64,000 nt of DNA from Oscillospiraceae bacterium (GCA_015064415.1 SVSG01000003.1:1-64000), one strand, 5' to 3'. Shown: positions 30,056-39,786, counted from the first letter of the stretch. Translations and numbers: made by a program. The notes: generated by a model not told the origin, from the letters alone.

Positions 30056-30934
30056 TTAACGGAAGGAGAGCGAGTAGCGCAGCTTCTTCTCGTCACCGGA
30101 GGCAATATGGAAGGTGTCGTGCCTGTACTCCAGATCGTCGGAAACGTCCGGGTAGGAGGGCAGACCGCACCAGGGCTCCAGGCAAAGGAAGGGCGTATCC
30201 GCACCGTATTCCTGCCACACGCCAAGGTAGGGGAAGTCCGCAAAATCCAGCGTTACGCTGTGGGGATCGCTCTCGGCAGAAAGCGTCACGCGGTTGGCGA
30301 TGCGGCTCATGAAAATGCCGTCGATCACAAACTGCTCGTGGTCAAGCGGCAGCGTGGTGCCGTTCACAAGCGACAGCGCGCGGCACCGGCCCGTGTAAAA
30401 GCCCTCGGGCGTGATGCCCATCTGGTTGGGGGTGCAGACCTCGCCGAAGGTCAGCGAATACTCCTTGAAATCGTGTCCTGCGGTGAAGGGTACGTTGAAG
30501 CCGGGGTGCGCGCCGAAGGCGGCGGGCAGAATTTCCTCGCCCTTGTTCCGAATAGCGGCATCCACGTGCAGCGTGGCGTCGCACAGCGTAAAGGTCAGCT
30601 CCAACGCAAACGCAAAGGGATATTGCGCACGCGTGGCGTCATTGTCCGTCAGTGCGAAGGTGATGCTGTCCTCCTTCTTGGCACTTACGGCAAACACCTG
30701 CTTTGCGGCAAAGCCGTGCGAGCCCATCTCATAAGTCTTGCCGCGATAGGTATATTTCCCGCCGAAGAAGCGGCCGCAGATCGGAAACAGCGTGGGAGCG
30801 CGGTCACCCCAGTATTTGGCATCACCCTGCCAGATGTACTCGCATCCGTCCGCCAGATTGACCACGGATTGCAGCTCCGCGCCCAGATCCGAGATCTGCA
30901 CGCGCAATTTGTCATTGGAAATCGTATAATTCAT
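30056..30934 (-). CDS. Aldose 1-epimerase family protein
   Basis: ISDLGAELQSV...YIWQGDAKYWGDRAPTLFPICGRF...HGFA; family-typical segments. Confidence 0.88.
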   Translation of the reverse strand: MNYTISNDKLRVQISDLGAELQSVVNLADGCEYIWQGDAKYWGDRAPTLFPICGRFFGGKYTYRGKTYEMGSHGFAAKQVFAVSAKKEDSITFALTDNDATRAQYPFAFALELTFTLCDATLHVDAAIRNKGEEILPAAFGAHPGFNVPFTAGHDFKEYSLTFGEVCTPNQMGITPEGFYTGRCRALSLVNGTTLPLDHEQFVIDGIFMSRIANRVTLSAESDPHSVTLDFADFPYLGVWQEYGADTPFLCLEPWCGLPSYPDVSDDLEYRHDTFHIASGDEKKLRYSLSFR

Positions 30935-31070
30935 AAAGCACTCTCCTTATTTTGATGCCTTCAGTTTATCACGAAAGCCCCGAAAAGTCAAGCCATTTTC
31001 ACAAAGCCGCCTTTGCCCGCATAAAATGTCGCCGTGACGGGCCCGCGCGGGCTCCAAAACAAACTTACTG

Positions 31071-31099
31071 TTGCAATTCCGCCGAAAATGTGGTATACT
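31071..31099 (+). promoter_or_regulatory. Promoter for flavin reductase-like gene
   Basis: TTGCAA - 17 nt - TATACT with TGTGG before the -10. Confidence 0.6.
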
Positions 31100-31129
31100 A
31101 ACCGTACATCTCAGAAAAGGAGAGCCGTT

Positions 31130-31633
31130 ATGCAAGGATTTCATCAGATCCACCCCGACGAGCTGGAAAATATCTGCCGTCTGTTTTCGAAGGACTGGGC
31201 CCTGATCACCGCAGGCAACGAGCAGACCGTCAACACCATGGTGGGCGGCTGGGGCTATGCCGGCTATATGTGGAAAAAGCCCGTGATCAGCTGTATGATC
31301 CGTCCCCAACGCCATACCTATCACATCGTGGAGGAAAACGATCGCCTCTCGCTTTGCTTCCTGCCCGACGGGTACCGCGAGGCCCTGCAGCTTTGCGGCA
31401 AGGAAAGCGGGCGCGATATGGATAAATTCGCCGCCGCGGGACTTACCCCCGCCTTCCGTGAGGGCGTGCCCTACGTGGCAGAATCCCGCCTTGTCGTGTT
31501 CTGTCGCAAGATCTACGTGGATGACCTGAAAAAGGAATGCTTCGTGGACAAAGAGCCGCTGCGCTACTACGAGGCGGGTGACTTCCACCGCGTATACACC
31601 TGTGAGGTAGAGGGCATTTTTGTCCGCGATTAA
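31130..31633 (+). CDS. Flavin reductase-like domain protein
   Basis: WALITAGNEQTVNTMVGGWGYAGYMWKKPVISCMIRPQRHTYHIVEEN; SD AGGAGAG before ATG 31130. Confidence 0.75.
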   Translation: MQGFHQIHPDELENICRLFSKDWALITAGNEQTVNTMVGGWGYAGYMWKKPVISCMIRPQRHTYHIVEENDRLSLCFLPDGYREALQLCGKESGRDMDKFAAAGLTPAFREGVPYVAESRLVVFCRKIYVDDLKKECFVDKEPLRYYEAGDFHRVYTCEVEGIFVRD

Positions 31634-31646
31634 GAAAGGAACGTGC

Positions 31647-32918
31647 ATGAATACATTGTCCAAAGAACAGATCTTCGCCGACGTGCAGGCGCTTTGCGAG
31701 CGCACGCGCCTTGGTGCCCCCACCCTTTCGCTTGCCTCGCACGCCAAGCGCTGTAAGGCCCTTGTCGCCATCAGCGAGGCCCTGCGGGCATCCGAGGGCG
31801 AGATCCTTGCCGCAAACGCGCGCGATCTTGCCGCGGCCGCCGAAAACGGTGTACCCCGCGTGATGCTGGACCGCCTTGCGCTGAACACCGCCCGCCTTGC
31901 GGCCATTGCCGACGCGGTGAAAAACCTCAAAACGCTTCCCGACCCGCTGGAGGGCACCGAAAGTTGGTCCCGCCCCACGGGCATCACCATCACGCGCGCC
32001 AAGGTGCCGCTCGGGCTTGTTGCCATCATCTATGAGGCGCGCCCCAACGTGACCGCCGATGCGGCGGCGCTCTGCATCAAATCCGGCAACGCCGTGATCC
32101 TGCGCGGCGGCAAGGAGGCGATCGAGACCAACCGTGCCATTGTAAATGCCATCAAGCAAGCGCTCCGTACCGTTGACATCTCCCCCGACGTGGTGGGGCT
32201 TGTCGAGATCACCGACCGTGAAAGCGCCAACGCACTGATGCAGATGCGCGGCCTTGTGGACGTCCTTATCCCGCGCGGCGGCAAGGGGTTGATCCAGAAT
32301 TGCGTGAACAACTCCCGCGTGCCCGTGATCGAAACGGGTGCGGGCAACTGCCACGTGTACGTGGATAAAGAGGCCGATCTTGAAAAGGCGCTCACCGTCA
32401 CGGTGAACGCCAAGTGCCAACGTCCCTCCGTATGCAACGCGGCGGAAACGCTGCTTGTGCACCGCGACGTGGCGCAAAGGTTTCTCCCTGCCCTGTTTTC
32501 CGCTACCCGTGAGTGGAATTTGGAGTTCCGCGGCTGCCCCGCGACCTGCGCCATCCTGCCCGAGGCCAAGCCCGCCACCGAGGAGGATTTCGCCACCGAA
32601 TATAACGACTATATCCTCACCGTCAAGGTGGTAAACGGCGTGGACGAGGCCATCACCCACATTGAAAAGTACGGCACCCGCCACAGCGAGGCGATCCTCA
32701 CGGAGGACGAGGTGACCGCCCACAAATTCTGCGATCTGGTGGACGCCGCCGCCGTGTACCACAACGCCTCCACCCGCTTCACGGACGGCGAGATCTTCGG
32801 CTTCGGCGCGGAGATCGGCATCTCCACGCAAAAGCTCCACGCAAGGGGTCCGATGGGCCCCGAAGCCCTTACCACCGTCAAATATCGCGTGTACGGTGAG
32901 GGGGCTGTGCGAAAATAA
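31647..32918 (+). CDS. proA: Glutamate-5-semialdehyde dehydrogenase (gamma-glutamyl phosphate reductase)
   Basis: GLVAIIYEARPNVTADAAALCIKSGNAVILRGGKEA, VPVIETGAGNCHVYVD, GPMGPEALTTVKY motifs. Confidence 0.96.
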   Translation: MNTLSKEQIFADVQALCERTRLGAPTLSLASHAKRCKALVAISEALRASEGEILAANARDLAAAAENGVPRVMLDRLALNTARLAAIADAVKNLKTLPDPLEGTESWSRPTGITITRAKVPLGLVAIIYEARPNVTADAAALCIKSGNAVILRGGKEAIETNRAIVNAIKQALRTVDISPDVVGLVEITDRESANALMQMRGLVDVLIPRGGKGLIQNCVNNSRVPVIETGAGNCHVYVDKEADLEKALTVTVNAKCQRPSVCNAAETLLVHRDVAQRFLPALFSATREWNLEFRGCPATCAILPEAKPATEEDFATEYNDYILTVKVVNGVDEAITHIEKYGTRHSEAILTEDEVTAHKFCDLVDAAAVYHNASTRFTDGEIFGFGAEIGISTQKLHARGPMGPEALTTVKYRVYGEGAVRK

Positions 32919-32941
32919 GTGCGAAAAATTGCAATTCTTGC

Positions 32942-32970
32942 TTGACAAGCACGCGCTGTTGTGCTAAAAT
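32942..32970 (+). promoter_or_regulatory. Promoter for SCIFF precursor
   Basis: TTGACA - 17 nt - TAAAAT. Confidence 0.8.
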
Positions 32971-33005
32971 ATTACTCAGTAAACAAAAGAAGGAGGATTC
33001 TTCCG

Positions 33006-33146
33006 ATGAGCAGAATCAAGACCATTGAAACCAAGGATATGCAGAATACCGTAAAGACCGGCGGTTGCGGCGAGTGCCAGACCTCCTGCCAGTCCGCTTG
33101 CAAGACCTCTTGCGGTGTTATCAACCAGTCCTGCGAGAACAAATAA
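33006..33146 (+). CDS. scfA: SCIFF (six-cysteine in forty-five) ranthipeptide precursor
   Basis: MSRIKTIETKDMQNTVKTGGCGECQTSCQSACKTSCGVINQSCENK, 46 aa; six-Cys core plus one further Cys; next to radical SAM maturase. Confidence 0.95.
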   Translation: MSRIKTIETKDMQNTVKTGGCGECQTSCQSACKTSCGVINQSCENK

Positions 33147-33154
33147 TTTAGGAA

Positions 33155-33186
33155 AACGCCGCTTTCCGACGAAAGCGGCGTTTTTC
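33155..33186 (+). terminator. Intrinsic terminator/attenuator between precursor and maturase
   Basis: AACGCCGCTTTC-CGAC-GAAAGCGGCGTT followed by TTTC, 12-bp perfect stem. Confidence 0.8.
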
Positions 33187-33201
33187 TTTGTGAGGTAAAT
33201 T

Positions 33202-34578
33202 ATGGTACATCAATACAAACTGAACGGATACAACATCGTGCTGGACACCTGCTCGGGCTCCGTGCACACGGTGGACGAGGTCGCCTATGACGTCATCGAA
33301 ATGTACAAGACCCATACCGCCGAGCAGATCGTGGAGGCACTGCTTGCAAAGCACGCGGACAAGCCCGACGTCACGCGCGAGGAGCTGCTCGAATGCATCG
33401 GGGACGTGAGGGCCCTTGAGGCGGCGGGCAAGCTCTACTCTGCCGACGTGTACGAAAATCTGGCGATCGACTATAAGAACAATTCCAAGGTCGTGAAGGC
33501 ACTGTGCCTGCATGTGGCGCACAGCTGCAACCTCAACTGCTCCTATTGCTTTGCAAGTCAAGGCAAATATCACGGCGAGCGCGCGCTGATGACCTTTGAG
33601 GTCGGCAAGCAGGCGTTTGACTTTCTGATCAAGAACTCCGGCACGCGCCGCAACCTTGAGGTGGACTTTTTCGGCGGTGAGCCGACGCTCAACCTTGACG
33701 TGGTCAAACAGCTGGTCGAGTATGCGCGCAGCATCGAAAAGGAGCACGGCAAAAACTTCCGCTTCACCTTCACCACCAACGGCATGATCATGGACGATGA
33801 CCTCATCGACTGGCTGAACCGTGAGATGAGCAACGTGGTGCTCTCCCTGGACGGCCGCAAGGAGGTCAACGACCATTTCCGCCGCGACTATACGGGCAAG
33901 GGCAGCTACGATACCATCGTGCCCCACTTCCAACGCCTTGTGGAAAAGCGCGGCGGCAAAAATTATTACGTGCGCGGCACCTTCACCCACAACAACGTGG
34001 ATTTCACGAACGATCTGTTCCATATGGCGGATCTTGGATTTACCGAGCTTTCGATGGAGCCCGTGGTCTGCCCGCCCGGCGACCCGTACGCCCTTACCGA
34101 AGAGGATATGCCGAAGCTGTTTGAACAGTATGAAATTCTTGCCAAAGAAATGCTCAAGCGCAAAAAGGAGGGGCGCCCCTTCACCTTCTATCACTATATG
34201 ATCGACCTCAAGAACGGTCCTTGCATCTACAAGCGCATCACGGGCTGCGGCTCGGGCACCGAGTATATGGCCGTGACCCCGTGGGGCGACCTTTACCCCT
34301 GCCACCAGTTTGTCGGCGACGAAAAATATCTGCTGGGCAACGTGTGGGACGGTGTCACGAACACCCCCGTGCAGGATGAATTCCGCGCCTGCAACGCCTA
34401 CGCGCGCCCCGCTTGCCGCGACTGCTGGGCAAGAATGTACTGCTCGGGCGGGTGTGCCGCCAACGCCTATCACGCGACGGGCAGCATCGGCGGCGTATAC
34501 GAGTACGGCTGTGAGCTCTTCAAAAAGCGCATTGAGTGCGCGGTGATGATGAAGGTCGCCGAGGCCGAGGAGCAATGA
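33202..34578 (+). CDS. scfB: SCIFF thioether-forming radical SAM maturase
   Basis: CNLNCSYCFA (CxxxCxxC) and C-terminal SPASM-like Cys clusters (CGSGTEYMAVTPWGDLYPCHQ...CRDCWARMYCSGGC). Confidence 0.95.
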   Translation: MVHQYKLNGYNIVLDTCSGSVHTVDEVAYDVIEMYKTHTAEQIVEALLAKHADKPDVTREELLECIGDVRALEAAGKLYSADVYENLAIDYKNNSKVVKALCLHVAHSCNLNCSYCFASQGKYHGERALMTFEVGKQAFDFLIKNSGTRRNLEVDFFGGEPTLNLDVVKQLVEYARSIEKEHGKNFRFTFTTNGMIMDDDLIDWLNREMSNVVLSLDGRKEVNDHFRRDYTGKGSYDTIVPHFQRLVEKRGGKNYYVRGTFTHNNVDFTNDLFHMADLGFTELSMEPVVCPPGDPYALTEEDMPKLFEQYEILAKEMLKRKKEGRPFTFYHYMIDLKNGPCIYKRITGCGSGTEYMAVTPWGDLYPCHQFVGDEKYLLGNVWDGVTNTPVQDEFRACNAYARPACRDCWARMYCSGGCAANAYHATGSIGGVYEYGCELFKKRIECAVMMKVAEAEEQ

Positions 34579-35915
34579 ACACACCAATCGTAGATTTCGT
34601 GCGTGCTTACGCCCAAAGCGGCACCGCGCGCCTGCACATGCCGGGGCACAAGGGCGTGTCCTTTCTTGGATGCGAGCCCTTTGACATCACCGAAATTGCG
34701 GGCGCGGACGATCTCTTTCACGCCGAGGGCGTGATCGCCGAAAGCGAGCAAAACGCCGCCGCGCTGTTTGGCGCTTGTGCGACCTTCTATTCCACCGAGG
34801 GCGCGACGCTTCCCATCAAGGCGATGCTGGCGCTTGCGGTGCAAAATGCACCGAAAAACGGCATACGTCCCCGCATTTTGGCGACAAGGAACGCGCACAA
34901 GTCCTTTCTTTACGGCTGTGCGCTGTTGGATATTGACGTGGATTGGCTGTGCGGTGAGGACGCACATCTTTGCGCGTGCACGGTGAGTGCCGACGCGCTG
35001 GAGCGTGCCCTTCGTGCCGCCGAAGCCCCTTATTGCGCGGTATTCGTCACCTCGCCCGATTATCTCGGAAATATGCTGGATATTGCGGCGCTTTCCGCCG
35101 TCTGTCGCGCCCATGGCGTGCCGCTTCTCACGGATAACGCGCACGGCGCCTATCTGGCGTTTTCTCACCCCGTTTGCCACCCAATTGCGCTGGGAGCCAC
35201 CATGTGCGCGGACTCCGCGCACAAGACCTTGCCCGCGCTGACGGGCACGGCGTACCTGCATATTGCCAAGGACGCCCCCAAGGCCTTTTTCGAGGGCGCG
35301 CGCGCGGCAATGGCGATGTTTGCCTCCAGCAGCCCTTCCTACCTCTTGCTCCAATCGCTTGATCTGTGCAACCGCTATCTGGCAACGGAGTTTCCCGAAG
35401 CCCTTGCGCTCTGCGCGGCACGCGTGGCGGGCTTGAAGGAGCTGCTCACCTCCGTGGGCTACGTGATGCTTGGCGACGAGCCGTTGAAGCTGACCGTGGA
35501 CGGTCGCGCACGCGGTTGGGATGGCGAAGCATTGGCAAGCGCCCTTCGCGAGGGCGGCGTTGAGCCGGAATTTGCCGACTGCGACTGCGTGGTGCTGATG
35601 TGCACACCGCAGACCACGGAAGAGGAGCTTTCCCGCGTAGGCGTGGCACTTGTTTCCCTTCCCGAACGCGCAAAAGTGAAAAAAACTCATACCGTTATGG
35701 CATATACTACCGAAAAGGTACTCACCGTCCGCGAGGCAATGCTCGCGGCACACGAGAAGATCTCCGTGAAGAACGCCGTGGGGCGCATCTGCGCCGCCCC
35801 CACCGTTTCCTGTCCGCCCGCGATCCCGATTGCCGTCAGCGGCGAGCGCATCACGCGCGAGCACGTGGCACTTTTCGAGGCCTACGGCATCGAGGAGATC
35901 GACGTGGTAAAATAA
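34575..35915 (+). CDS. Orn/Lys/Arg decarboxylase-family PLP enzyme
   Basis: LHMPGHKGVSFLG..FDITEIAGADDLFHAEGVIAESEQNAAALFGA, DSAHKTLPALTGTAYLHI (PLP Lys); ATGA overlap with maturase stop. Confidence 0.9.
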   Translation: MNTPIVDFVRAYAQSGTARLHMPGHKGVSFLGCEPFDITEIAGADDLFHAEGVIAESEQNAAALFGACATFYSTEGATLPIKAMLALAVQNAPKNGIRPRILATRNAHKSFLYGCALLDIDVDWLCGEDAHLCACTVSADALERALRAAEAPYCAVFVTSPDYLGNMLDIAALSAVCRAHGVPLLTDNAHGAYLAFSHPVCHPIALGATMCADSAHKTLPALTGTAYLHIAKDAPKAFFEGARAAMAMFASSSPSYLLLQSLDLCNRYLATEFPEALALCAARVAGLKELLTSVGYVMLGDEPLKLTVDGRARGWDGEALASALREGGVEPEFADCDCVVLMCTPQTTEEELSRVGVALVSLPERAKVKKTHTVMAYTTEKVLTVREAMLAAHEKISVKNAVGRICAAPTVSCPPAIPIAVSGERITREHVALFEAYGIEEIDVVK

Positions 35916-35925
35916 GAATGATATA

Positions 35926-35975
35926 GGGGGACCTTTTTCGAAAGGTCCCCCTATGACCCCTCCAAAAGATTTTGC
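35926..35975. repeat. Terminator-like dispersed repeat copy A
   Basis: AGGGGGACCTTTTTCGAAAGGTCCCCCT followed by ACCCCTCCAAAAGATTTTGC; similar unit near 39458. Confidence 0.65.
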
Positions 35976-36028
35976 ACAAAGGAAAAATAATATATTTTTT
36001 ACAAAGGATCTCCCTCAAAAAAACCATT

Positions 36029-36191
36029 ACTACCCCACCACCAACTTCGTTGGTCCCCCGCCCCTCACAAGGGGCGGACGATATAATAGCCGCATCGACT
36101 TCTGTAATTTTTAACCTTTTATTTGCTATGTTCGCGCTCCCTTGTCCGCCCCTTGTGAGGGGCGGAGGACCGCTTGCGGTGGTGGGGTAGT
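36029..36191. mobile_element. MITE-like element with ~48-bp near-perfect terminal inverted repeats
   Basis: ACTACCCCACCACC...GGTCCCCCGCCCCTCACAAGGGGCGGAC versus reverse complement of the right arm ACTACCCCACCACC...GGTCCTCCGCCCCTCACAAGGGGCGGAC; no ORF. Confidence 0.7.
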
Positions 36192-36275
36192 CACCCATTC
36201 CATTGTGTGCCAACGTTTCCATAAGCGCAAAACACCCCAAAACGCATACCGTTTTGGGGTGTTTTTCTGTTTCTG

Positions 36276-37505
36276 TTATTTCAACCCGTATTTTTCGCCG
36301 AAGTGCTCGATCACGTAGTCCATATCCTTGTCGCCGCGACCCGAGAGGTTGATCAGCACCGATCCGTGCTTCATCTGTTTGGCCAACTTGATGCCGTGTG
36401 CCACGGCGTGCGCGCTCTCGATGGCGGGGATGATGCCCTCCATACGCGCAAGGGTAAAGAAGGCGTCCACTGCCTCCTCGTCGTCGATCACGTCATACTT
36501 GACGCGGCCGATCTTCTGCCAGAAGGCGTGCTCGGGGCCGCTGGAGGGGTAGTCCAGACCGCTTGCCACCGAGTAAACGGGCGCGGGCTCGCCCGCCTCG
36601 TCCTTGAGCATGATACTGTTAAAGCCGTGCATCACGCCCTCCTCGCCATACTGCAGGCTGGCGGCGTGGTCACCGAGCTTAGCACCGCGACCCAAGGGCT
36701 CAACACCAAAGATCTCAACGGGATCGTTCAGAAAACCCGCGAAGAAGCCCGCCGCATTCGAGCCGCCGCCCACACACGCGGTGATGGCGTTCGGCAGATG
36801 CCCCGTCATCTCCAAAAACTGCGCGCGCGCCTCCTCGCCCACAACGTACTGGAAATCGCGCACCATCATCGGGAAAGGATGCGGTCCCAGCACCGAACCG
36901 ATGCAGTAAATACAATCCTTATACTCTCTCGCATACGCCTCAAAGGCGGCGTCCACCGCCTCCTTGAGAGTTGCAAGGCCGTGCTTGACCTCGATCACGT
37001 TCGCACCGAGGATCCTCATTCTTGCCACGTTGGGTGCCTGCTTTTTGATGTCCACACTGCCCATATAGATGTCACATTCCAAGCCAAAGTAAGCGGCGGC
37101 GGTGGCAAGCGCCACACCGTGCTGCCCCGCGCCCGTCTCCGCGATCACCTTTTTCTTGCCCATATACTTGGCGAGCAACGCCTCACCCATACAGTGATTG
37201 AGCTTATGCGCGCCCGAGTGGTTCAGATCCTCACGCTTGACGTAAAGCTGCACGTTTCCAAGCGCGTTGGAAAGACGCTCCAAGTGCGAGATCGGCGTGG
37301 GGCGCCCCTGAAACTCCTTGCGCACGCGGCGCAGCTCCGCGATGAATCTGCGCGACTGGCAGATCGAGAAATAGGCATCGGTGATCTCCTGCATCGCACT
37401 CTTCAGCTCATCCGCGATATACGCGCCGCCAAAGGGGCCGAAGTATCCCTTTTCATCGGGGTATTGTTGAAAATACGTATTAAAATCAATGTCTTGAAAT
37501 TTCAT
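36276..37505 (-). CDS. trpB: Tryptophan synthase beta chain
   Basis: [69 protein letters not shown] Lys context HSGAHKLN. Confidence 0.97.
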   Translation of the reverse strand: MKFQDIDFNTYFQQYPDEKGYFGPFGGAYIADELKSAMQEITDAYFSICQSRRFIAELRRVRKEFQGRPTPISHLERLSNALGNVQLYVKREDLNHSGAHKLNHCMGEALLAKYMGKKKVIAETGAGQHGVALATAAAYFGLECDIYMGSVDIKKQAPNVARMRILGANVIEVKHGLATLKEAVDAAFEAYAREYKDCIYCIGSVLGPHPFPMMVRDFQYVVGEEARAQFLEMTGHLPNAITACVGGGSNAAGFFAGFLNDPVEIFGVEPLGRGAKLGDHAASLQYGEEGVMHGFNSIMLKDEAGEPAPVYSVASGLDYPSSGPEHAFWQKIGRVKYDVIDDEEAVDAFFTLARMEGIIPAIESAHAVAHGIKLAKQMKHGSVLINLSGRGDKDMDYVIEHFGEKYGLK

Positions 37506-37584
37506 TTTTTCTCTCCTTTATTTCGTTTTCTCGTGTTTTTTCATTGTCGCCATCGTTCTGCCAAAATAAACATATGCCCCTCCT

Positions 37585-37870
37585 GTTGTCCTGGGAAACA
37601 AAAAACGCCCCCGGACAGAGTGATACTCTGTGCCAAGGACGGAAGCTCCGCGGTGCCACCTTGGTTCGCGACGGATGTCGCGCACTTTGCGGGATACGGT
37701 CATATCCCCGACCACTGACGCGTGTCACACGTCGCAGAATACTCGGCCAATGCCTTTGACTGCGCCCTCCGCGGTCCATTTGACGGTCGTTCTCTCCCCC
37801 AACTCTCAGCCCCGTGGGTTCTCTGTACAGTACGTGCCGCCGTTATCTCCGCTTCAACGGTTTATGAAAA
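37585..37870 (-). promoter_or_regulatory. T-box riboswitch leader upstream of trpB
   Basis: Minus strand carries AAGGTGGCACCGCGG T-box motif (37648-37662), candidate UGG specifier (37776-37778), terminator hairpin ACAGAGT-ATC-ACTCTGT followed by a U-rich run. Confidence 0.88.
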
Positions 37871-37871
37871 A

Positions 37872-37900
37872 AGTATAACACACCGCGCGCCGCTTGTCAA
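37872..37900 (-). promoter_or_regulatory. Promoter for T-box-trpB transcript
   Basis: TTGACA - 17 nt - TATACT on minus strand. Confidence 0.8.
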
Positions 37901-37925
37901 CCCCCTTTTTACAAATACGGGCGAC

Positions 37926-37954
37926 TTGATTTTTCGCGGCATTTGTGCTATACT
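37926..37954 (+). promoter_or_regulatory. Divergent promoter for M20 peptidase gene
   Basis: TTGATT - 17 nt - TATACT. Confidence 0.7.
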
Positions 37955-37995
37955 GAAAGCAGAACAAGCTATGCCACTTTCCAAGGAGGTTTGTG

Positions 37996-39441
37996 ATGAT
38001 CGCTTTGTATATTGCCTGCGGCATTGCGGGCGCGCTTTTGCTGCTGCTTGCCGTCCTTATCTGCCGCGCGCTGGCCTTCAAGCCAAAAAAAGAGGGGGTA
38101 CGTACCCCCGAAAAGCTGACCGTTGACCGCGAAAAGGCGGTAAGTGACCTTGCCGCAATGATCCGCTGTAAGACCGTTTCCGACACCGATACCCAAAAGG
38201 AGGACGCGGCGGAATTTGAAAAATTCCATCGGTTGCTCCCCACGCTCTTCCCCGCCACCTTTGCCGCGTGCGAGCAAATTGACGTGGGCGAGCGCGCCGT
38301 ATTTTTGCACCTGTGCGGCAAGAGCGCCGAAGAGCCGCTTGTCTTGATGGCGCACTATGACGTGGTCAGCGTAGTGGAGGAAAACTGGTCCCGCCCCGCC
38401 TTTGCAGGCGTGCTTGAGGACGGCTTTTTGTGGGGGCGCGGCACCTTGGACACCAAGGGTACCCTCAACGGCATTCTGCAGGCCGCCGAGCAGCTGCTTC
38501 AAAGCGGATATACCCCCAAACGGGATGTGTTTTTCGCCTTTTCGGGCAACGAGGAGATCGCCGGCGGCGGCGCGCCCGCCATTGTGGATTGGTTTGAGAA
38601 AAAGGGCATCCGACCGGGGCTTGTGCTTGACGAGGGCGGCGCCGTGGTCGAAAACGTATTCCCCGGTGTGAAATCCCCCTGTGCCGTGGTCGGCATTGCG
38701 GAAAAAGGAATGCTCAATCTGGAGTTTTCGGTAAAATCGAACGGCGGTCACGCCTCCGCGCCCCCGCCGCACACGCCCGTTGGTGTTCTCGCCCGCGCGT
38801 GTGCAAAAGTGGAAAACACGCCCTTCCCCTTCCGCCTTTCGGGGCCCGCGCGGGAGATGTTCGATACATTCGGGCGGCACTCCACCTTCCTTTACCGCCT
38901 CATTTTCGCCAATCTGTGGTTCTTCCGCCCCGTGCTCAACACGATCTGCAAAAGATCGGGCGGTGAGCTCAACGCCCTTGTCCGCACCACCGTGGCCTTC
39001 ACGCAAATGCAGGGCAGTAAGGGCATGAACGTCATCCCGCCGCACGCCACCATGCTTGCCAATCTGCGCTTGATGCAAGGGGAAACGGTGGATGACGCGA
39101 TCGAATATATCCGCAAGACCATAGGAGACGATCAGATCGAGCTTCGTGCTGTGTACGGTATGAACCCCTCCCGCATCTCGCGCACTGAGGGCGCGGGGTG
39201 GGAAAATCTCAAGCGCGCGATCGCGGACACCTGGCAGGGCGCGATCGTCTCCCCCTATCTGATGCTTGCCTGCTCTGACTCGCGCCATTACGGGCGCATC
39301 TCTGACAAGGTGTACCGCTTCTCCGCAATGGCGCTGTCCAAAGAGGAGCGTGCCACCATCCACGGCAACGACGAAAAGATCCCCGTGGAGACCATCGAAA
39401 AAACCGTGGAGTTTTATCTGCGGATATTGCAAAATGCGTGA
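37996..39441 (+). CDS. M20-family metallopeptidase (membrane-anchored)
   Basis: VLMAHYDVVSV, LWGRGTLDTKGTLNGIL, FAFSGNEEIAGGGA metal-site motifs; N-terminal TM. Confidence 0.9.
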   Translation: MIALYIACGIAGALLLLLAVLICRALAFKPKKEGVRTPEKLTVDREKAVSDLAAMIRCKTVSDTDTQKEDAAEFEKFHRLLPTLFPATFAACEQIDVGERAVFLHLCGKSAEEPLVLMAHYDVVSVVEENWSRPAFAGVLEDGFLWGRGTLDTKGTLNGILQAAEQLLQSGYTPKRDVFFAFSGNEEIAGGGAPAIVDWFEKKGIRPGLVLDEGGAVVENVFPGVKSPCAVVGIAEKGMLNLEFSVKSNGGHASAPPPHTPVGVLARACAKVENTPFPFRLSGPAREMFDTFGRHSTFLYRLIFANLWFFRPVLNTICKRSGGELNALVRTTVAFTQMQGSKGMNVIPPHATMLANLRLMQGETVDDAIEYIRKTIGDDQIELRAVYGMNPSRISRTEGAGWENLKRAIADTWQGAIVSPYLMLACSDSRHYGRISDKVYRFSAMALSKEERATIHGNDEKIPVETIEKTVEFYLRILQNA

Positions 39442-39457
39442 ATATGGAATGAGTACA

Positions 39458-39508
39458 GGGGAAACTTTTTCGAAAGTTTTCCCCGCACCCCTTTCAAAAG
39501 ATTTCGCA
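39458..39508. repeat. Terminator-like dispersed repeat copy B
   Basis: AGGGGAAACTTTTTCGAAAGTTTTCCCC followed by ACCCCTTTCAAAAGATTTCGC; same architecture as copy A. Confidence 0.6.
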
Positions 39509-39729
39509 ACGGGAGCAGCGTGTACATCAAGTCGGATTTTATCCCAAGTTTATCGTGCGCCGCTTTGAGAAAATGGCACTATAAACAAAAATCAGGATTC
39601 CTTTTTCATCTTTCTCCTTTTTAAATTGATTTTTCCCTTTTGCCTAAAAACACTTTCGGTTTTCAAAAAAATTAAAAATTCGAAGAATTTCTTGAGTTTT
39701 TGGGGTTATTTATAGTGAGGAGGTAAAAA

Positions 39730-39786
39730 ATGGCGACAAGCACCTGCTTGTGCGACCACAGCAAAGATCAACAAAAATCATTTTAA
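39730..39786 (+). CDS. Candidate 18-aa leader ORF MATSTCLCDHSKDQQKSF
   Basis: Strong SD GAGGAGGT 5 nt before ATG; ends just before the SD of the RICIN-CHAT gene; contains hairpin ACAAGC-ACCT-GCTTGT. Confidence 0.4.
   Translation: MATSTCLCDHSKDQQKSF

Noticed and set aside
34575-35915. Decarboxylase as a toxin or defence component
   Set aside because: Clear fold-type I PLP decarboxylase motifs; no defence context.
36303-37718. 471-aa plus-strand ORF
   Set aside because: Antisense to trpB and its T-box leader.
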